DNA of 64,000 nucleotides from Enchytraeus crypticus (Eukaryota; Annelida; Clitellata; Enchytraeida; Enchytraeidae): NCBI GenBank assembly GCA_905160935.1, contig CAJHZI010000664.1, positions 327,001 through 391,000 of the forward strand. Direction: 5' to 3'. Positions 22,256 through 33,950 of the stretch are shown in pieces. Under the pieces are notes generated by a model. That model was given only the letters and a program-made list of their open reading frames with translations, did not search any database and was not told the DNA's origin. The position numbers and the translations under genes are program-made. Position 1 is the stretch's first letter; each line of letters starts with the position of its first letter.

Positions 22256-22780
22256 GTGAGCAAATGTACTGCTTTCTAGCAAATTTCAGAATTATGCCAC
22301 TTGTTAAAAATATATTCATGAAACGTAAAAGAATATTCGGCCTGTAGAGGAATTGATAATTTCTAATTTTATTAAATTGTAACTCTTTCAATCTCTTGTG
22401 GTACTAAGTGGACGTTAAACTAAATAAAGCTTTACAGCTAATGTTAATGTCAGTTTCATCTCTCGAAAGCGGTATCAGTAACGGGAGAGTCCAGGATTTG
22501 AACCCCGCACATACTGAATCGCGGTCGGATATCTTACCAACATCGCCACTGCCTCCAGCCAATCAAACCTTAGAAGCTTATACTTGTTTATGATTGAATA
22601 CATGTAACTGCTAAAAGAAAATAAGAAAAGGAAATATCCGAGACTCAATGCAAATATGCGATGTACGATTTTTAATTATTCTGGAAGTTTACTGCCTAAA
22701 TCCGACTACATTTGTGTTTAGTTTCTAAAATGATTCAATTCTGAATTGAATTGAATGTGCTTGATTTATGTAGATTTATT
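22256..22780 (+). repeat. 525-bp duplication, copy A (contains a family A SINE, minus)
   Basis: Nearly identical to 23902-24427 in the same orientation. It begins gtgagcaaatgtactgcttt and ends ttgatttatgtagatttatt. A reverse family A SINE (about 22430-22562) lies inside both copies, so it inserted before the duplication. Confidence 0.95.
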
Positions 22781-22784
22781 AAAC

Positions 22785-22830
22785 GTATAGCGTTGGCGTA
22801 TATAAAATATGTGACAAATGAAAGTTAAGA
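22785..22830 (+). repeat. 45-bp direct repeat, right copy
   Basis: Matches 22184-22230 with one or two differences. Confidence 0.9.
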
Positions 22831-23071
22831 TTGTATGGTATATTTTATGCTTTTTTCTCACTTGACATATGATAAAATTTTAAGTGTACATGTTGTCTAA
22901 ATTAGTCTATAGAGAAGTACAACATGTCTCCTAAATAAAATAACCTTATATATATATATTGTTAGTAAGCCTCTATAGGATTAAATCCCAAAATAATTCA
23001 ATATTTAATGTCACAAATCTGCAGCATAGAGGCTATAAAAATTTAATTTAACCGTTAATTAGAATGTATTA

Positions 23072-23205
23072 ATTGGCTGGAGCCTGTGGCAATGTCGGTT
23101 AGATATTCGATCGCCGGATCAGTATGTGCGGGGTTGAAATCCAGGGCTCGCTCAATCAATGACATCGCTTTCTAGTGAGGAAACTGACTTTAAAATTAGA
23201 TTTTT
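23072..23205 (+). mobile_element. tRNA-derived SINE, family A
   Basis: ggctggagcctgtggcaatg head, box B-like ggggttgaaatccagg, and a degraded 3' domain. Confidence 0.8.
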
Positions 23206-23681
23206 AGCTTTTATTGCCTTGTTCAAAGTGACAAATATTTAGCATTTATAAATTTCCTAAATCATCATTGATGTGAGAAGGAGTTGCTCTTCGCCTCGCC
23301 ATCAGCTCTTGTCTACAAATTCTCAAGTCGTATCAAAGTGTATCAAAGCTTCTGCAGCAGTGCGGAATTCAACGGCAGAGCGCCGGACTGATTATATCAG
23401 AGAACTCTGGTTCCTGAAGATTGGATTTCAGTGGCTGATTGTTAATGACCCGTGCACTGATAGCCTATCCAGCTGATCACCTGTTTGTAGTCGATGCAGC
23501 CTCTGGCATTCTGTCGAAAGCTTAAATGACACAAGTACCCGCCTCGTAGGATAAAGAAAAATGAGCTGAGTTCCTGATTCTGAGCCGATTTCGTTTTCCA
23601 ACACAATGGGTGCAAATGTTGTTCCATTTAGTTGCGACGGTCACATATAAGATTAAACCCAGTTTCATATTGGCCTTCTAC

Positions 23682-23687
<6 letters not shown>
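23206..23687. other. Relatively GC-balanced unrecognised stretch
   Basis: 23270-23640 has higher sequence complexity than its surroundings but no frame I can identify. A tRNA-like ggcagagcgccgga word at 23371 has no convincing fold. Confidence 0.4.
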
Positions 23688-23753
<66 letters not shown>

Positions 23754-23807
23754 TTATATATACAGTATATATTTATGTTATATATAGGCTATATATTCAT
23801 GTAGCTT

Positions 23808-23855
<48 letters not shown>

Positions 23856-23876
23856 AATGTATATATATATATATAC
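23688..23876. repeat. (TA)n microsatellites
   Basis: Two long TA arrays separated by about 60 bp. Confidence 0.96.
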
Positions 23877-23901
23877 ATGCATATATAAATGCCTACATAT
23901 T

Positions 23902-24427
23902 GTGAGCAAATGTACTGCTTTCTAGCAAAATTTCAGAATTATGCCACTTGTTAAATATATAGTCACGAAACGTAAAGGAATATTCGGCCTGTAGAGGAAT
24001 TGATAATTTCTAATTTTATTAAATTGTAACTCTTTCAATCTCTTGTGGTACTAAGTGGACGTTAAACTAAATAAAGCTTTACAGCTAATGTTAATGTCAG
24101 TTCCATCTCTCGAAAGCGGTATCAGTAACGGGAGAGTCCCGGATTTGAACCCCGCACATACTGAATCGCGGTCGGATATCTTACCAACATCGCCACTGCC
24201 TCCAGCCAATCAAACCTTAAAGGCTTATACTTGTTTATGATTGAATACATGTAACTGCTAAAAGAAAATAAGAAAAGGAAATATCCGAGACTCAATGCAA
24301 ATATGCGATGTACTATTTTTAATTATTCTGAAAATTTACTGCCTAAATCCGACTACATTTGTGTTTAGTTTCTAAAATGATTCAATTCTGAATTGAATTG
24401 AATGTGCTTGATTTATGTAGATTTATT
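23902..24427 (+). repeat. 525-bp duplication, copy B
   Basis: Second copy of 22256-22780. It is bounded on both sides by TA- and CA-rich microsatellites, which may mark the recombination points. Confidence 0.95.
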
Positions 24428-24437
24428 GACCAAGAAT

Positions 24438-24542
<105 letters not shown>

Positions 24543-24738
24543 GGAATGACTGCACAACGGATCAACCATCGAAATGTCTGCAGTGCTTAGTAACTGGAAA
24601 ATTACTTTGTTTAGACTTTTAATTAAAACTTGTCAACCACCGCCACGAGCAGTTAAATAATTACAACATACTCCTTATGCTGAAAAGTGTTGTGCCGGAT
24701 TTATAGACTTCCAGCTGTTACAATCAACATTATACTGC

Positions 24739-24739
<1 letters not shown>

Positions 24740-24792
<53 letters not shown>

Positions 24793-24832
24793 TTTATAGG
24801 CCTATATGCCTATATATATAATTTATATATAG
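24740..24832. repeat. (TA)n microsatellite
   Basis: TA array with aggcctat interruptions. Confidence 0.95.
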
Positions 24833-24959
24833 CATAATATACGTATGCTTGTACACGTGTACTTCAGAGCTATAGCGTAAGATCATTATGCACGGTATAA
24901 TTTCCAATGCAATTCAAATAAATATAAAAATTTAACACTGTTTTTACTCGCTTTATCGT

Positions 24960-25125
24960 GAGTGCACTATGAGTTACTCATTCACTCACTCTCACTTACT
25001 CACTCACTTAACTCACTTACTCACTCACTCGCTCATTCAATCATTCACACGCACTCATTCATTCATTAAGGCAGTCAGTCAATAACTCGTTCAATCAGTT
25101 AGTAAGTTACTCAGTCAGTCAGGTT
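24960..25125. repeat. (ACTC)n tetranucleotide tract
   Basis: Degenerate cactcactcactt-type repeats grading to cagtcagt. Confidence 0.9.
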
Positions 25126-25261
25126 TTATCAGCATGAGCCCTGGATATAATGGTTTTCTATGCTTTCAATGAAGACTTTAAGAAATACACTACAAGAATG
25201 ACTAGTGCTTGGTTACTGATACAAATAATTATTTTAACGCTTCGTTGTCTCTTTTTTATGG

Positions 25262-25446
25262 CAGACACGACTAAGACTAGATGGGAAATGCTAAATAAGG
25301 TCGGCAATCCTTCGACCTGACACCATCAAATGTACACGACTAGGTTTTTAATCGCACCTCGGAAGAGAAACACCAGAGTCAAAACGAAGTGTCGAACCAG
25401 CGACCTCTCATTCAAGAGGTGAACTCTGTGCCACTGAGCCACTAGG
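25262..25446 (-). mobile_element. tRNA-derived SINE, family D-like head
   Basis: The minus strand begins gcctagtggctcagtggcac (box A TGGCTCAGTGG) and carries ggttcgacac (box B) 40 bp later, then a tRNA-unrelated body of ~110 bp. The anticodon arm is imperfect, so it is a SINE head and not a tRNA gene. Confidence 0.6.
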
Positions 25447-27590
25447 CATGCTATATGGCCTACCCATATAGATTTGCTACATTTGTGTTAGCCGATTCTT
25501 TCCAAAATACATTCCATTTTCGTTAAGGCTATTTAAGACTTAAATATCAGTGAGAAAAAGAAAAGTTTGATCTCATTTTCAATTCAATACTAATACTTCA
25601 ATAGTTTATGTTAGACATTAAAAATGTTCTATTTACATTTGTACTGAATCAATGTTAACTGATAATTTGTCTATACACGAACATTTTAACTGTTTAATGT
25701 GCTTTTGGGAAATCGAAACTTAAAAATGAATAATTTATTTTTTGCATTGCTAGAAATAGTATGCCAAGAAAGTGCACTTTCCATTGTACATTGAATAGCA
25801 TCATTACTTATAACTGTTTTTACAACAATTCTAGCATTTAATCGGTGAATAATTTGTTATTATTAGACTTAATACACTGTTGTCATCATCATCGACTTGA
25901 TTATCAAATTAAATATTTCAATTATCGGCCTTTACTTTCTTATGAGTAGTTCTATTAAAAGCTGAAGACCTACTTTTTCCATCTCACTTTTCCATACAGT
26001 GTTCACGAGTTTACGATCAGCAAGCAAACCTCCTTTTCTTTAAGGCCCTTTTTCTTTGGACTGATCTTGGAATTTGTAACCATTTGGATCTTCATTTTGC
26101 TCACCGGCTTGGATTTGTCTCAACAGCGTTCGATGTTGTCATGGACGACGTTAACACTATTATTGGCGTATTATTATTATAATATTACAACCCTTGGTGG
26201 CGATTGCATGACCGTTAAGATTTTTCGCACCCTTTCCCCATATAAGGGGTGCACGAGTGTGAGGGCCCTTTTGTTTAGGTTTGATGCCATTTAGTCACGG
26301 GGAAAGTATATCGTGACGATATGGGTTCTCTTTGCCTTTCTCACAAATGTATAGTAAGGGGTATACCCACCAAAAGGTCAATACTAAACCATAAATCAAA
26401 TATCTAATACCGTAGTATCTTCCTCAACATATGCTTTATTTGAAATTTACTTAAAGACGCTACACTTTACATTAGTTTTGAGTGCTAAATGAAAATACAT
26501 TGAAGTTCGTTGGGTGCCTACTCATCATATTGCTAAGACTTTAGAAGAAGTATGTTATAAAGCTTGAGTACGGATTAGATGTTCAGCCACGCTAACTTAT
26601 ACAACTACATCTCTCAGATCATTTACATATTTAGAAAAATCACAGAAACGAATGCGTAAAATGAGGTAGATAGCGACCAGTTCCCCTAAGCCTTTGAAAG
26701 AACTAATAAATTTATCTATTTTGATGTTGTTTAATTAATTCAATTTACAATGAAGTCGTTGGGTTTCTCATTCTAGGATGATATAAAAAAGTTTCAAAAA
26801 GAACATAATGCCCAATATTAACAGCTGTTCAGCAGCAGCAGAACGCACTAGTAAATTCTTAGACTGACGAAAACAAATTTTGTTCCCACTTAATTACATC
26901 TATGAACCATAATTGCAGACGTCAAAGAGAGAGAAATAAAGAGATGACCAAGCCTTGATGCGGTGAGTTTCTACGACATAGAGGCTGACAAGGTATCACA
27001 GAGAATTAAGAACGCCTTCATCAGTGCCATCAACTGAAGTCATCATGGGCAGAGACTGAGACGGAATCAGCGGTCAAAATGATCTTGAAGAAAAGTTGAG
27101 AGAGCTATTGAATCCTGTCAGTATAACTTCCTAGGTAAGTCCCTAGGGAAAATCGGTGTGAGTACCGACAACCACTGAATTGATTAAAACAACATTTAAC
27201 ACGTGCGCCGGTCGTCGCTCCATTTACAGCTTTCAAAGGAAACTTAGCAGCTAATAGTTTCAGAAACCATAATAAATACGAAGATGATTTTCGTGTGATG
27301 CTACGAAATTGATATCTAAGATAATAGCTTAGGTTGAAGCAGCTGTGCACTAAAAATAATTATATTTTACGAACGCTTTAAGAGTGTAAATACTATCTAG
27401 AAAAATGCTGACGAATTATACAGATTCACTACTTTACGTTAATTTTAACACTTCGCATATTTTAAGATATTTAAAAATTTGATGTTATAATCAAAAGTAG
27501 CCTAATTTATCAGCTTAATTATTCTTCTTCTTATTGTATTGCTCTGGGTTGTCATAGACCATGGGCTCGCCTTATCAGCGAATGTGCCGC
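25447..27590. other. Intergenic stretch, no gene recognised
   Basis: AT-rich unique-looking DNA. A 23-bp segment at 26127-26149 matches the Pax1/9 exon (18377-18399) with one difference. A plus-strand frame at 26943-27017 (including AVSFYDIEADKVSQRIKNAF) looks coding-like but is only ~27 codons long, followed by stops. Confidence 0.4.
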
Positions 27591-27597
27591 TGGATGT

Positions 27598-27775
27598 GTA
27601 CTCTCTCTCTCTATCTATCTCTCTCTCTTAGTGCACTGCCTATTGGCAGGTCCATGGCATATAACGTCTTCACTCTTCTCTGTCTTCCGCCTTCATCTTC
27701 ATGTCCACATACAAATGGATCTTTAAACCATCTAACATACCTAATCTCGGCCTGCCTCTGCCTCTCTTCAATTCA
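27598..27775 (-). mobile_element. RTE-like LINE 3' tail
   Basis: (TC)n, cttagtgcactgcctattgg, caggtccatggcatataacg, then the reverse complement of the C-terminal coding tail (DLK..SYVDMK). It is 5'-truncated. Confidence 0.8.
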
Positions 27776-27969
27776 ATTAAATTTAATTTAATAAGAACAC
27801 CAAAAAAAGTCATTCAAAACTGTAGAGGATGTGTACATATTAGTAATATTAGCAAGTCAGTGTTAAGTTAGTGTTCCTAGTAAATATAGGCCTTGTATTA
27901 TAAAGGCCTAATATTTTGTTTCACTGTGCAATGAATGTGTGTTGTTTGCCTAAGTGGCGAAATAAATAA

Positions 27970-28007
<38 letters not shown>
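27970..28007. repeat. (TA)n microsatellite, left flank of mariner element
   Basis: TA run interrupted by the insertion at 28008; it resumes at 28800-28846. Confidence 0.95.
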
Positions 28008-28009
<2 letters not shown>

Positions 28010-28796
28010 TGTGAGTAAAAAAAACATGTGCGCAGTCTCACGCTCGCCCATAACTTTGGTATTAGTGAACCGATTTTTTAACATCTTGCATGGGTATGAT
28101 CAGGATAACATTTGCTATAAAATAACGTTAAGTGACTCACTTAATTATTATTTTTGCGTTGAAGCAGTGCTTGAAAATATGCGCGACCGAAAATATTCAG
28201 ATTAAGTAAATCAATCGCTACAGGATGTTTATAAATCCGTGGCTTAACTAACAACGAAACACACTAAAACAGTGTTATACAGCTACTGTCAACTGTCAAT
28301 GCATTGGCTCAAAATGTCCTCCTTTAGCGCGAAATCAAGCTCGGAGATGCTTGCGCCACTCATCTATAGCGTTGTCAATGACAGATTGTTGAACGTCTTG
28401 CCAAACGTCCACCAGCGTTGCTTCAATTCGTCCACGTTATTTATTTTCTTCTTTTGGGTGTTATTTCTTTAATAAGCAATCTAGCCCTCCCAGAGTCCAG
28501 TTTTTTATTGAAAATTCGGCAATCAACCAATGTACGCTATAACCCTTTAAGAGGTACAAGTTTTTTTATGAGCGCTTTATCTTCATTAGTAAACACCACT
28601 TTAAAATTTCAACAAAAACAGACTATGCTTGTAAAATCGTCTGTTATTGTTTAAAATAAACCGAAAGTGTCACAAAAACTAGATTTAAGATTAATTCTTT
28701 TCTTATTCTTTATAACTCTGAAAATATTTTCAAAATCGGTTCACAAGTTTCAAAGTTGTGGACGAAATACTGCGCACATGTTTTTTATGACTCACA

Positions 28797-28799
<3 letters not shown>
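28008..28799 (-). mobile_element. Mariner-like DNA transposon, internally deleted
   Basis: Begins CACTGTGAGT and ends ACTCACAGTG. The terminal inverted repeats match for ~30 bp (including aacatgtgcgcagt) and more loosely for ~75 bp. TA dinucleotides flank both ends, the expected Tc1/mariner target duplication, here inside a TA microsatellite. At 792 bp it is shorter than a full mariner (~1.3 kb). A transposase remnant is on the minus strand. Confidence 0.85.
28285..28445 (-). pseudogene. Mariner transposase C-terminal remnant
   Basis: Minus-strand frames read NVDELKQRW, then after a one-base shift VDVWQDVQQSVIDNAIDEW, RKHLRA, an in-frame stop, and FRAKGGHFEP. This order is the C-terminal end of a mariner-family DDE transposase, past its last catalytic Asp. 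One frameshift and a stop show it is dead. Confidence 0.75.

Positions 28800-28846
<47 letters not shown>
28800..28846. repeat. (TA)n microsatellite, right flank of mariner element
   Basis: Continuation of the TA array in which the element is inserted. Confidence 0.95.
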
Positions 28847-28850
<4 letters not shown>

Positions 28851-29081
28851 TTAATGGTCTTTCGACAGTTTTGTGCAGGTGTATTTTATCTGCATACACA
28901 AGTAGGCCACTGTGTAGATTAAATATTTCCCACAATGGTATTATATGTCTAAGGGTACATGTACTATAATGGATGCTCATGCATTATAAAGAGCATAATA
29001 TTATATGTATATTATTATTTTAAAAAGCACATAAGTTTGTTGCCATATTACATCTACTTGGACTACACATGCACACTATAT

Positions 29082-29082
29082 C

Positions 29083-29140
<58 letters not shown>
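29082..29140. repeat. (TA)n microsatellite
   Basis: Pure TA array. Confidence 0.96.
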
Positions 29141-29141
<1 letters not shown>

Positions 29142-29324
29142 TGTATGACAGAACTTCATTTCCCAATATTCGTAATCATAAGATTTTCATAACTCTCTAC
29201 TCCTATACATGTATGTTCTTCATATGAGCCGTCGAATTTCCAGGCAAGCTTACAGTTTCGTAAAGAGCAGAATATTTGTATATTAAGTCTCCTATTTTCG
29301 TTATTTTCAGCATCCATGCGCTAT

Positions 29325-29575
29325 AGGAAGACGAATAATTGTGCTAATATGGTCTTCTTTTTCTTCTTCAAGTGCCTTGCCCGTTCCAAGCCTGGACAGT
29401 GGATGGTCAAGGTCATGTTTCTCCGTGTATCGCTGTCCATTGTTGCTCTGATCATATCTGTTTCCGTTACCTGCATCCATTTGCTTAGACTCTTAATAAA
29501 GGATAACCGCTACCGACCCTCACTTAGTTTGCATTCTACATTTCCTGCAACAGTGGTATTTTCAACAATTTAGTA
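29325..29575 (-). pseudogene. LINE ORF C-terminal fragment (second RTE-like lineage)
   Basis: The minus strand reads LSFIKSLSKWMQVTETDMIR then ATMDSD..RNMTLTIHCPGL. It has the D..SKWM.VT..EMIRAT.DRD.WR shape common at the very end of LINE ORFs. Stops occur upstream. No hairpin/GA tail is present, so it belongs to a family different from the tails at 3158 or 27600. Confidence 0.5.
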
Positions 29576-30215
29576 TATAATGTGTTAGAAAAATTACTTC
29601 TTCTGGTACCGTATACGGTTCAATAAGTTGACCACCATTGTAAAGCTTCTTCATTTACTAAGCCGGTAGCATGTTAGTAATTTGTACAATTATGTGGATC
29701 TATAGGTCACTTCACAGTCCACAGAACTAGGCTTTAGCATCGATTTAATCGCCTAATTTGTGAATGAATATTCTGATCTGTTGTTTTGAATCACTCAATG
29801 GACCTTTCAACATCTTCTTGGCTTTTTTGGATTCAAATATAGTTGTGTGTAATTATAATTTATTAGTTGCTGTTATACATGTAAATAATAGTTACGCTCT
29901 AGTTATTATGTAATATTTATATTTTTTAAATAATATTGGCTGCTTAAATTTAGCAACTAGGGTCGGAATTTGAATATTCTTTAGCAATTTATGGATCTTG
30001 GCGTTCACCAACCGAATGCCCTTTCTGACGTTGATTTGGGTCTTAGTGCTTTGTCTCATTTTATGACAGGTGCCGTTTACGGTTGATATATTCTTCAGCA
30101 GCTCTGACACAAGACCGTTTTCTTGATTCAAACAGCAAATCAAATAAATCTCTAAGAATATTGCGTTATATGCTGTAATTATAATTTTTTTTCAGATCGC
30201 TTGAGGTGAATCGAT
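29576..30215. other. Intergenic stretch, nothing recognised
   Basis: AT-rich. The minus frame at 29892-30143 is open but has no recognisable features. Confidence 0.4.
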
Positions 30216-30219
30216 TTGT

Positions 30220-30300
30220 AGTGACATGTGATGGAGAGACGTCCCTGACATCATATATGTATTTGGAAACGGACGTTAAACATTTATTATTATTATTATT
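30220..30300 (+). mobile_element. SINE family B 3' end with (ATT)n tail
   Basis: agacgtccctgacatcatat, then gaaacggacgttaaac and (ATT)n. Confidence 0.75.
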
Positions 30301-30780
30301 CTTGATAATAATGTACCGGCGGCAGGGAAACAAACTACAATAAGTTACTCAACTACGGAAAATCCTAAAGTACTATATATTTCTATCCAAATGTTGATTC
30401 CAAATGGAAAATATCTCGCCCATAAGTTGCGACTCCTGCTCGCTTTGAGAGAGTAGAACAGTTGGTGTGAAATGCGATCTGAAGGAAAGGCGACGTAACA
30501 GAATGGGTAACAAGCCGTCGGGCTATAGCTTATATTTGTTTACACTGGGAGCAGAGATCGTGCCATAAGCTGCTAATTCATACGGTATCACCGCACATTA
30601 TTTAAACCATACCGTAGTATTTCTAATACAATTGTCAATATACAAAGTATCTTGTAGTATGTTGTGTTTGCCCTATAGCTGATATATTTAGTTCCAAACC
30701 ATACAGAAAGTTATCCATTCGTAGAGTTTGTACGTCAAAATAAAATCCCGTTAGCGCTTCAAAGGTCCTAGTTGATATCT

Positions 30781-30935
30781 TATATAATCTTTTACTCACC
30801 AATTCTTGGCAGAAAACACGCACATATACAATTACATTGCAAAACGTGACACAACAGAATACATATAAAAAAATGCACATAAAAGTTTAACGATTTCAAA
30901 TTTTTCACAAACTGCAGAATAGTTAAAATTTTATT
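30781..30935 (+). repeat. Dispersed repeat family D, copy 2
   Basis: Same orientation and ~150-bp extent as 13901-14055. Shares ttcttggcag, cattgcaaaacgtgacac and cagaatacatataaaa. Confidence 0.7.
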
Positions 30936-31880
30936 ATCGAAAGGAAATCTCCAAAGCAGTTGGTTCACTAATAAAGAATTCAAAAAGAAAAAGTTGGTTA
31001 ACTTATTTGACAGTATTTAGAATGGTAGCGACAATGATACTCAATAAAAAGGAGAGCAAAATATGAAGAAAATTAAGAAAAACAAACTTCAATAAGTTTG
31101 AGAAGAACAAAAATGAGCAAGCGAACAAGAGCTGGCAGATATAGATATTAGAGATGTTGAGGGGGACTATGCAATTATTAAAACTCGTTATATGTCTTTA
31201 AGGTTAAGATTTGGTTATGGCTAAGCTTTATTACCGCTTCACATGTGCATGCTATTTTGTAATGTACCTTTCCGTCTGTGTCTGACTTCTTATTCTGTAG
31301 GTTGTAATAAATTGATTAAATTAAAAAAGTCTATACTCTAAAATTTTGTATAGGAAGCAGCATAGAGTGTACATGTAGCATAAACTGTACCATAGCATAG
31401 ACTATGGAAATATATTGGACGAAAGTCGCAAATGCCAAGTTTGAATAAATTCTACCAAAATGTTAAGGAAATTATAAAAAAGTGAACTTGCAAAACCATT
31501 AAAATTGGCGAAATTTCATAAAGACGAGTCTCCTTATAAGACACCTTGAAGGTTTTGAATGTAACTGCTTTCAAATGGCCCGAAAATATTGGAACTTCTC
31601 AACCGATAATTGCCAATAAATATACGTATTATGCGCAGTATAATGTGACTAAAAAGTCTATTTATGATTAAAAGAATTCCAACAGGATTTCTACTGCGCT
31701 ATCTTAAATGGAATTCAGCAAATGAAAACACGCAATAAGACAATTTAGACACTGATGTTTCACACCACAAGTGATGCTATCGTAAACGTACTGTCATAGA
31801 CGTTCTATTGGAGTTACATATTCTATTTTTGTAAATTAATAATTCTAATTAATAATAAATTAATAATAGTAATAATAGTA
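30936..31880. other. Intergenic stretch, nothing recognised
   Basis: AT-rich. No frame, RNA or repeat was recognised. Confidence 0.4.
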
Positions 31881-31884
31881 TTAC

Positions 31885-32005
31885 TCTCGTCTCACTCTCT
31901 TAGTGCACTGCCTACTGGCAGGTCCATGGTATATAAAGCCCCCACTCTTCTACGTCTTTCGTTTTCTCTTCATGTCCACATTCATGTATGTGTGGACCTT
32001 TAAAT
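31885..32005 (-). mobile_element. RTE-like LINE 3' tail
   Basis: tcttagtgcactgcctactg with gcaggtccatggtatataaa, then the reversed DMK..-type coding tail up to about 32005, immediately followed by a SINE. Confidence 0.78.
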
Positions 32006-32011
32006 AATTTA

Positions 32012-32163
32012 AAGCTGGTAAAGCTAAGGTTAACGTCAGTTTCCTCACTCGAAAGCGATGTCAGTGACGGGCGAGCCCAGGATTTGAACCCGCACCTACT
32101 GATCCGCGGTCGAATAACTTTCCGACTTCGCCACTGGCTGGTGCCAGTGGCGAAGTCGGTAAG
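32012..32163 (-). mobile_element. tRNA-derived SINE, family A, ending in a head-to-head palindrome
   Basis: Reverse copy with a normal 3' domain. At its 5' head it turns back: ccgacttcgccactggc at 32122-32138, a 4-base loop tggt, then gccagtggcgaagtcgg. The arms are 21 bp with one mismatch (32118-32138, 32143-32163). A degraded family 2-like piece (gaggtgggcccctatgcctt) follows at about 32205. Confidence 0.8.
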
Positions 32164-32840
32164 ATAACATGATATACCATTATTTTTTGGGATTCTGCTT
32201 ATGAAGAGGTGGGCCCCTATGCCTTCCTCAGCTTTGATCAACATTTCCTAGGCAGGGGCGTCATTCCCTGAGAAAATAATTCTATCTACCAATTATTACT
32301 CTTGTAATAAAAATAAATGCCTTAATAGCTATTGGTGCTCTTAACCGCTTATGAGCCATAATTGTGAAACCCAACTTCCAAAGAAAGTTTTAGCAATAGT
32401 TATCAGGATAATAACTTTAGCGGGGGTATCGTAGCAGCCTTTTGCAAGTCGCTTTGCTCTCTACTGCTATAACATCAAGCACTGCACACGCATGTCACGA
32501 CGTGATTAGCAACACCTGTATAGCCAGCATCGGGAGGGAACAAATAGAAAAGCTTTAAATAGATAGAAAGCAGGTGATTTTGAATTCAGGTAGAACTCTA
32601 ATAATGTACAATATTATGTAAATGTAACGAATATCGGTAAAAAATAAATTTATATTGTATTATTTTATAACGCAACATAACAATATATGAACAAATATGT
32701 TATTCAGCTCATGATTACAATTGAACTCTTCCTGTAAACTAGTCTCGGAGACCAAGTTCGGCCATGACACTGCTATATAAGTTTTCGTTGTTAATAATAA
32801 AACAATAATAATAACAATAATTTCAGTGTTACTCACGACC

Positions 32841-32930
32841 ATGGCAGCAGCAAGCACTGTTGAATCAAATGTAAACGGTGAGCTAAAAGAAGGTCCAGAA
32901 CGATACAAATGTCAAAGTCCGGAAAACTAG
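32841..32930 (+). other. Candidate short ORF or first coding exon, unidentified
   Basis: ATG in a strong animal context (acgaccATGG) opens a 29-residue frame starting MAAASTVESNVNGELKEGPE. An acceptor-like aacaataatttcag lies 16 bp upstream and an internal AACG/GTGAGC could serve as a donor at about 32877. The codons look protein-like, but there is no homology I recognise and no downstream exon. It may be the 5' coding end of an unseen gene, a micropeptide or chance. Confidence 0.22.
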
Positions 32931-33102
32931 TTCAAATATATTATTTGATAAGTTTTGCTGCTAAAATGTAACCCTATAACAATAAAAGTTAGCAATTCTC
33001 TGGTATATGGAACTGTACAATGTACTGCTATGATGTCTCTATATTTGAAAAATATCCTCAGGATGGTAGAAGATATAATATAAACTTTTTTAAACTGTGT
33101 AC

Positions 33103-33103
33103 A

Positions 33104-33159
<56 letters not shown>

Positions 33160-33160
33160 G
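33103..33160. repeat. (TA)n microsatellite
   Basis: Pure TA array. Confidence 0.96.
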
Positions 33161-33945
33161 GCTATATATTTTATCGCCTAGACAAAGAAACACAATACAG
33201 ACAATCAACGACGAAATTTAAAGGATACAAATCTTGTATGCATACATACGATATATGTATGCATATATATTTATATATAGATGCGGTTAAAATAAAATAA
33301 CACGACTTTAAGAAGCTACCGTCGTTCAGGACAACATAGAACAAAGAGAAGTCTTAGACAAACATTTCGTTGATCTCAATGTAAAATATGCAATGAAGAG
33401 GCACTGTAAACTACAATCCGAAAATCCAAGTCCTGAAAGTGACAAACATCAATTGACTCATCGATCATCTTCTCTTACAGCTCCGAAAAGAATTTGTTGT
33501 GCAGAAGAATCTTGTCAGGAATGAGAAATTAAGTACATAAATCATACAAACCCATTGCATCCAGGAGTATGAGGAGTTATTCCAAATATTATTGCGAAAT
33601 TCACTGTATTGTTTAGAGAGTACAATTCAAGCGCCAAGTTTATTGGTCCTACCTGCCTATATTTAGTTATTAGTCCTGGCTGCCTAAATTTTCATGCCTA
33701 TTTTTGTATGTATAGCTATGCACAAAAGTTACTGTAATTTTCTGTACAGTATATTCCAAAATTTTGCTGTGAAGCTTCTAAAGCCTGAGAATAGATTTCG
33801 CAATGAATCTGTTGCATACCAACAATGTTATAAATAATTAATTTCACTAGTTCACCACCTTAATTCTTAGCTAATTTTATTATGCTTAGTCAATAACAAG
33901 CAGTTTTAGTTAAACTATCTCAACACTGTATCTAATGTATCTTTA
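33161..33945. other. Intergenic stretch, nothing recognised
   Basis: No gene or known repeat is evident. Confidence 0.4.
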
Positions 33946-33950
33946 TTTGA

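Noticed and set aside
22408-22593. 61-codon frame conserved at 24055-24240
   Set aside because: The conservation is due to the 525-bp duplication and the frame lies in a reversed SINE.
23356-23420. Possible tRNA gene (ggcagagcgccgga ... ggttcctgaa)
   Set aside because: Box B does not match and no cloverleaf can be formed.
25380-25446. Possible functional tRNA gene on the minus strand
   Set aside because: A and B boxes are good, but acceptor and anticodon stems are imperfect and a SINE-like body follows.
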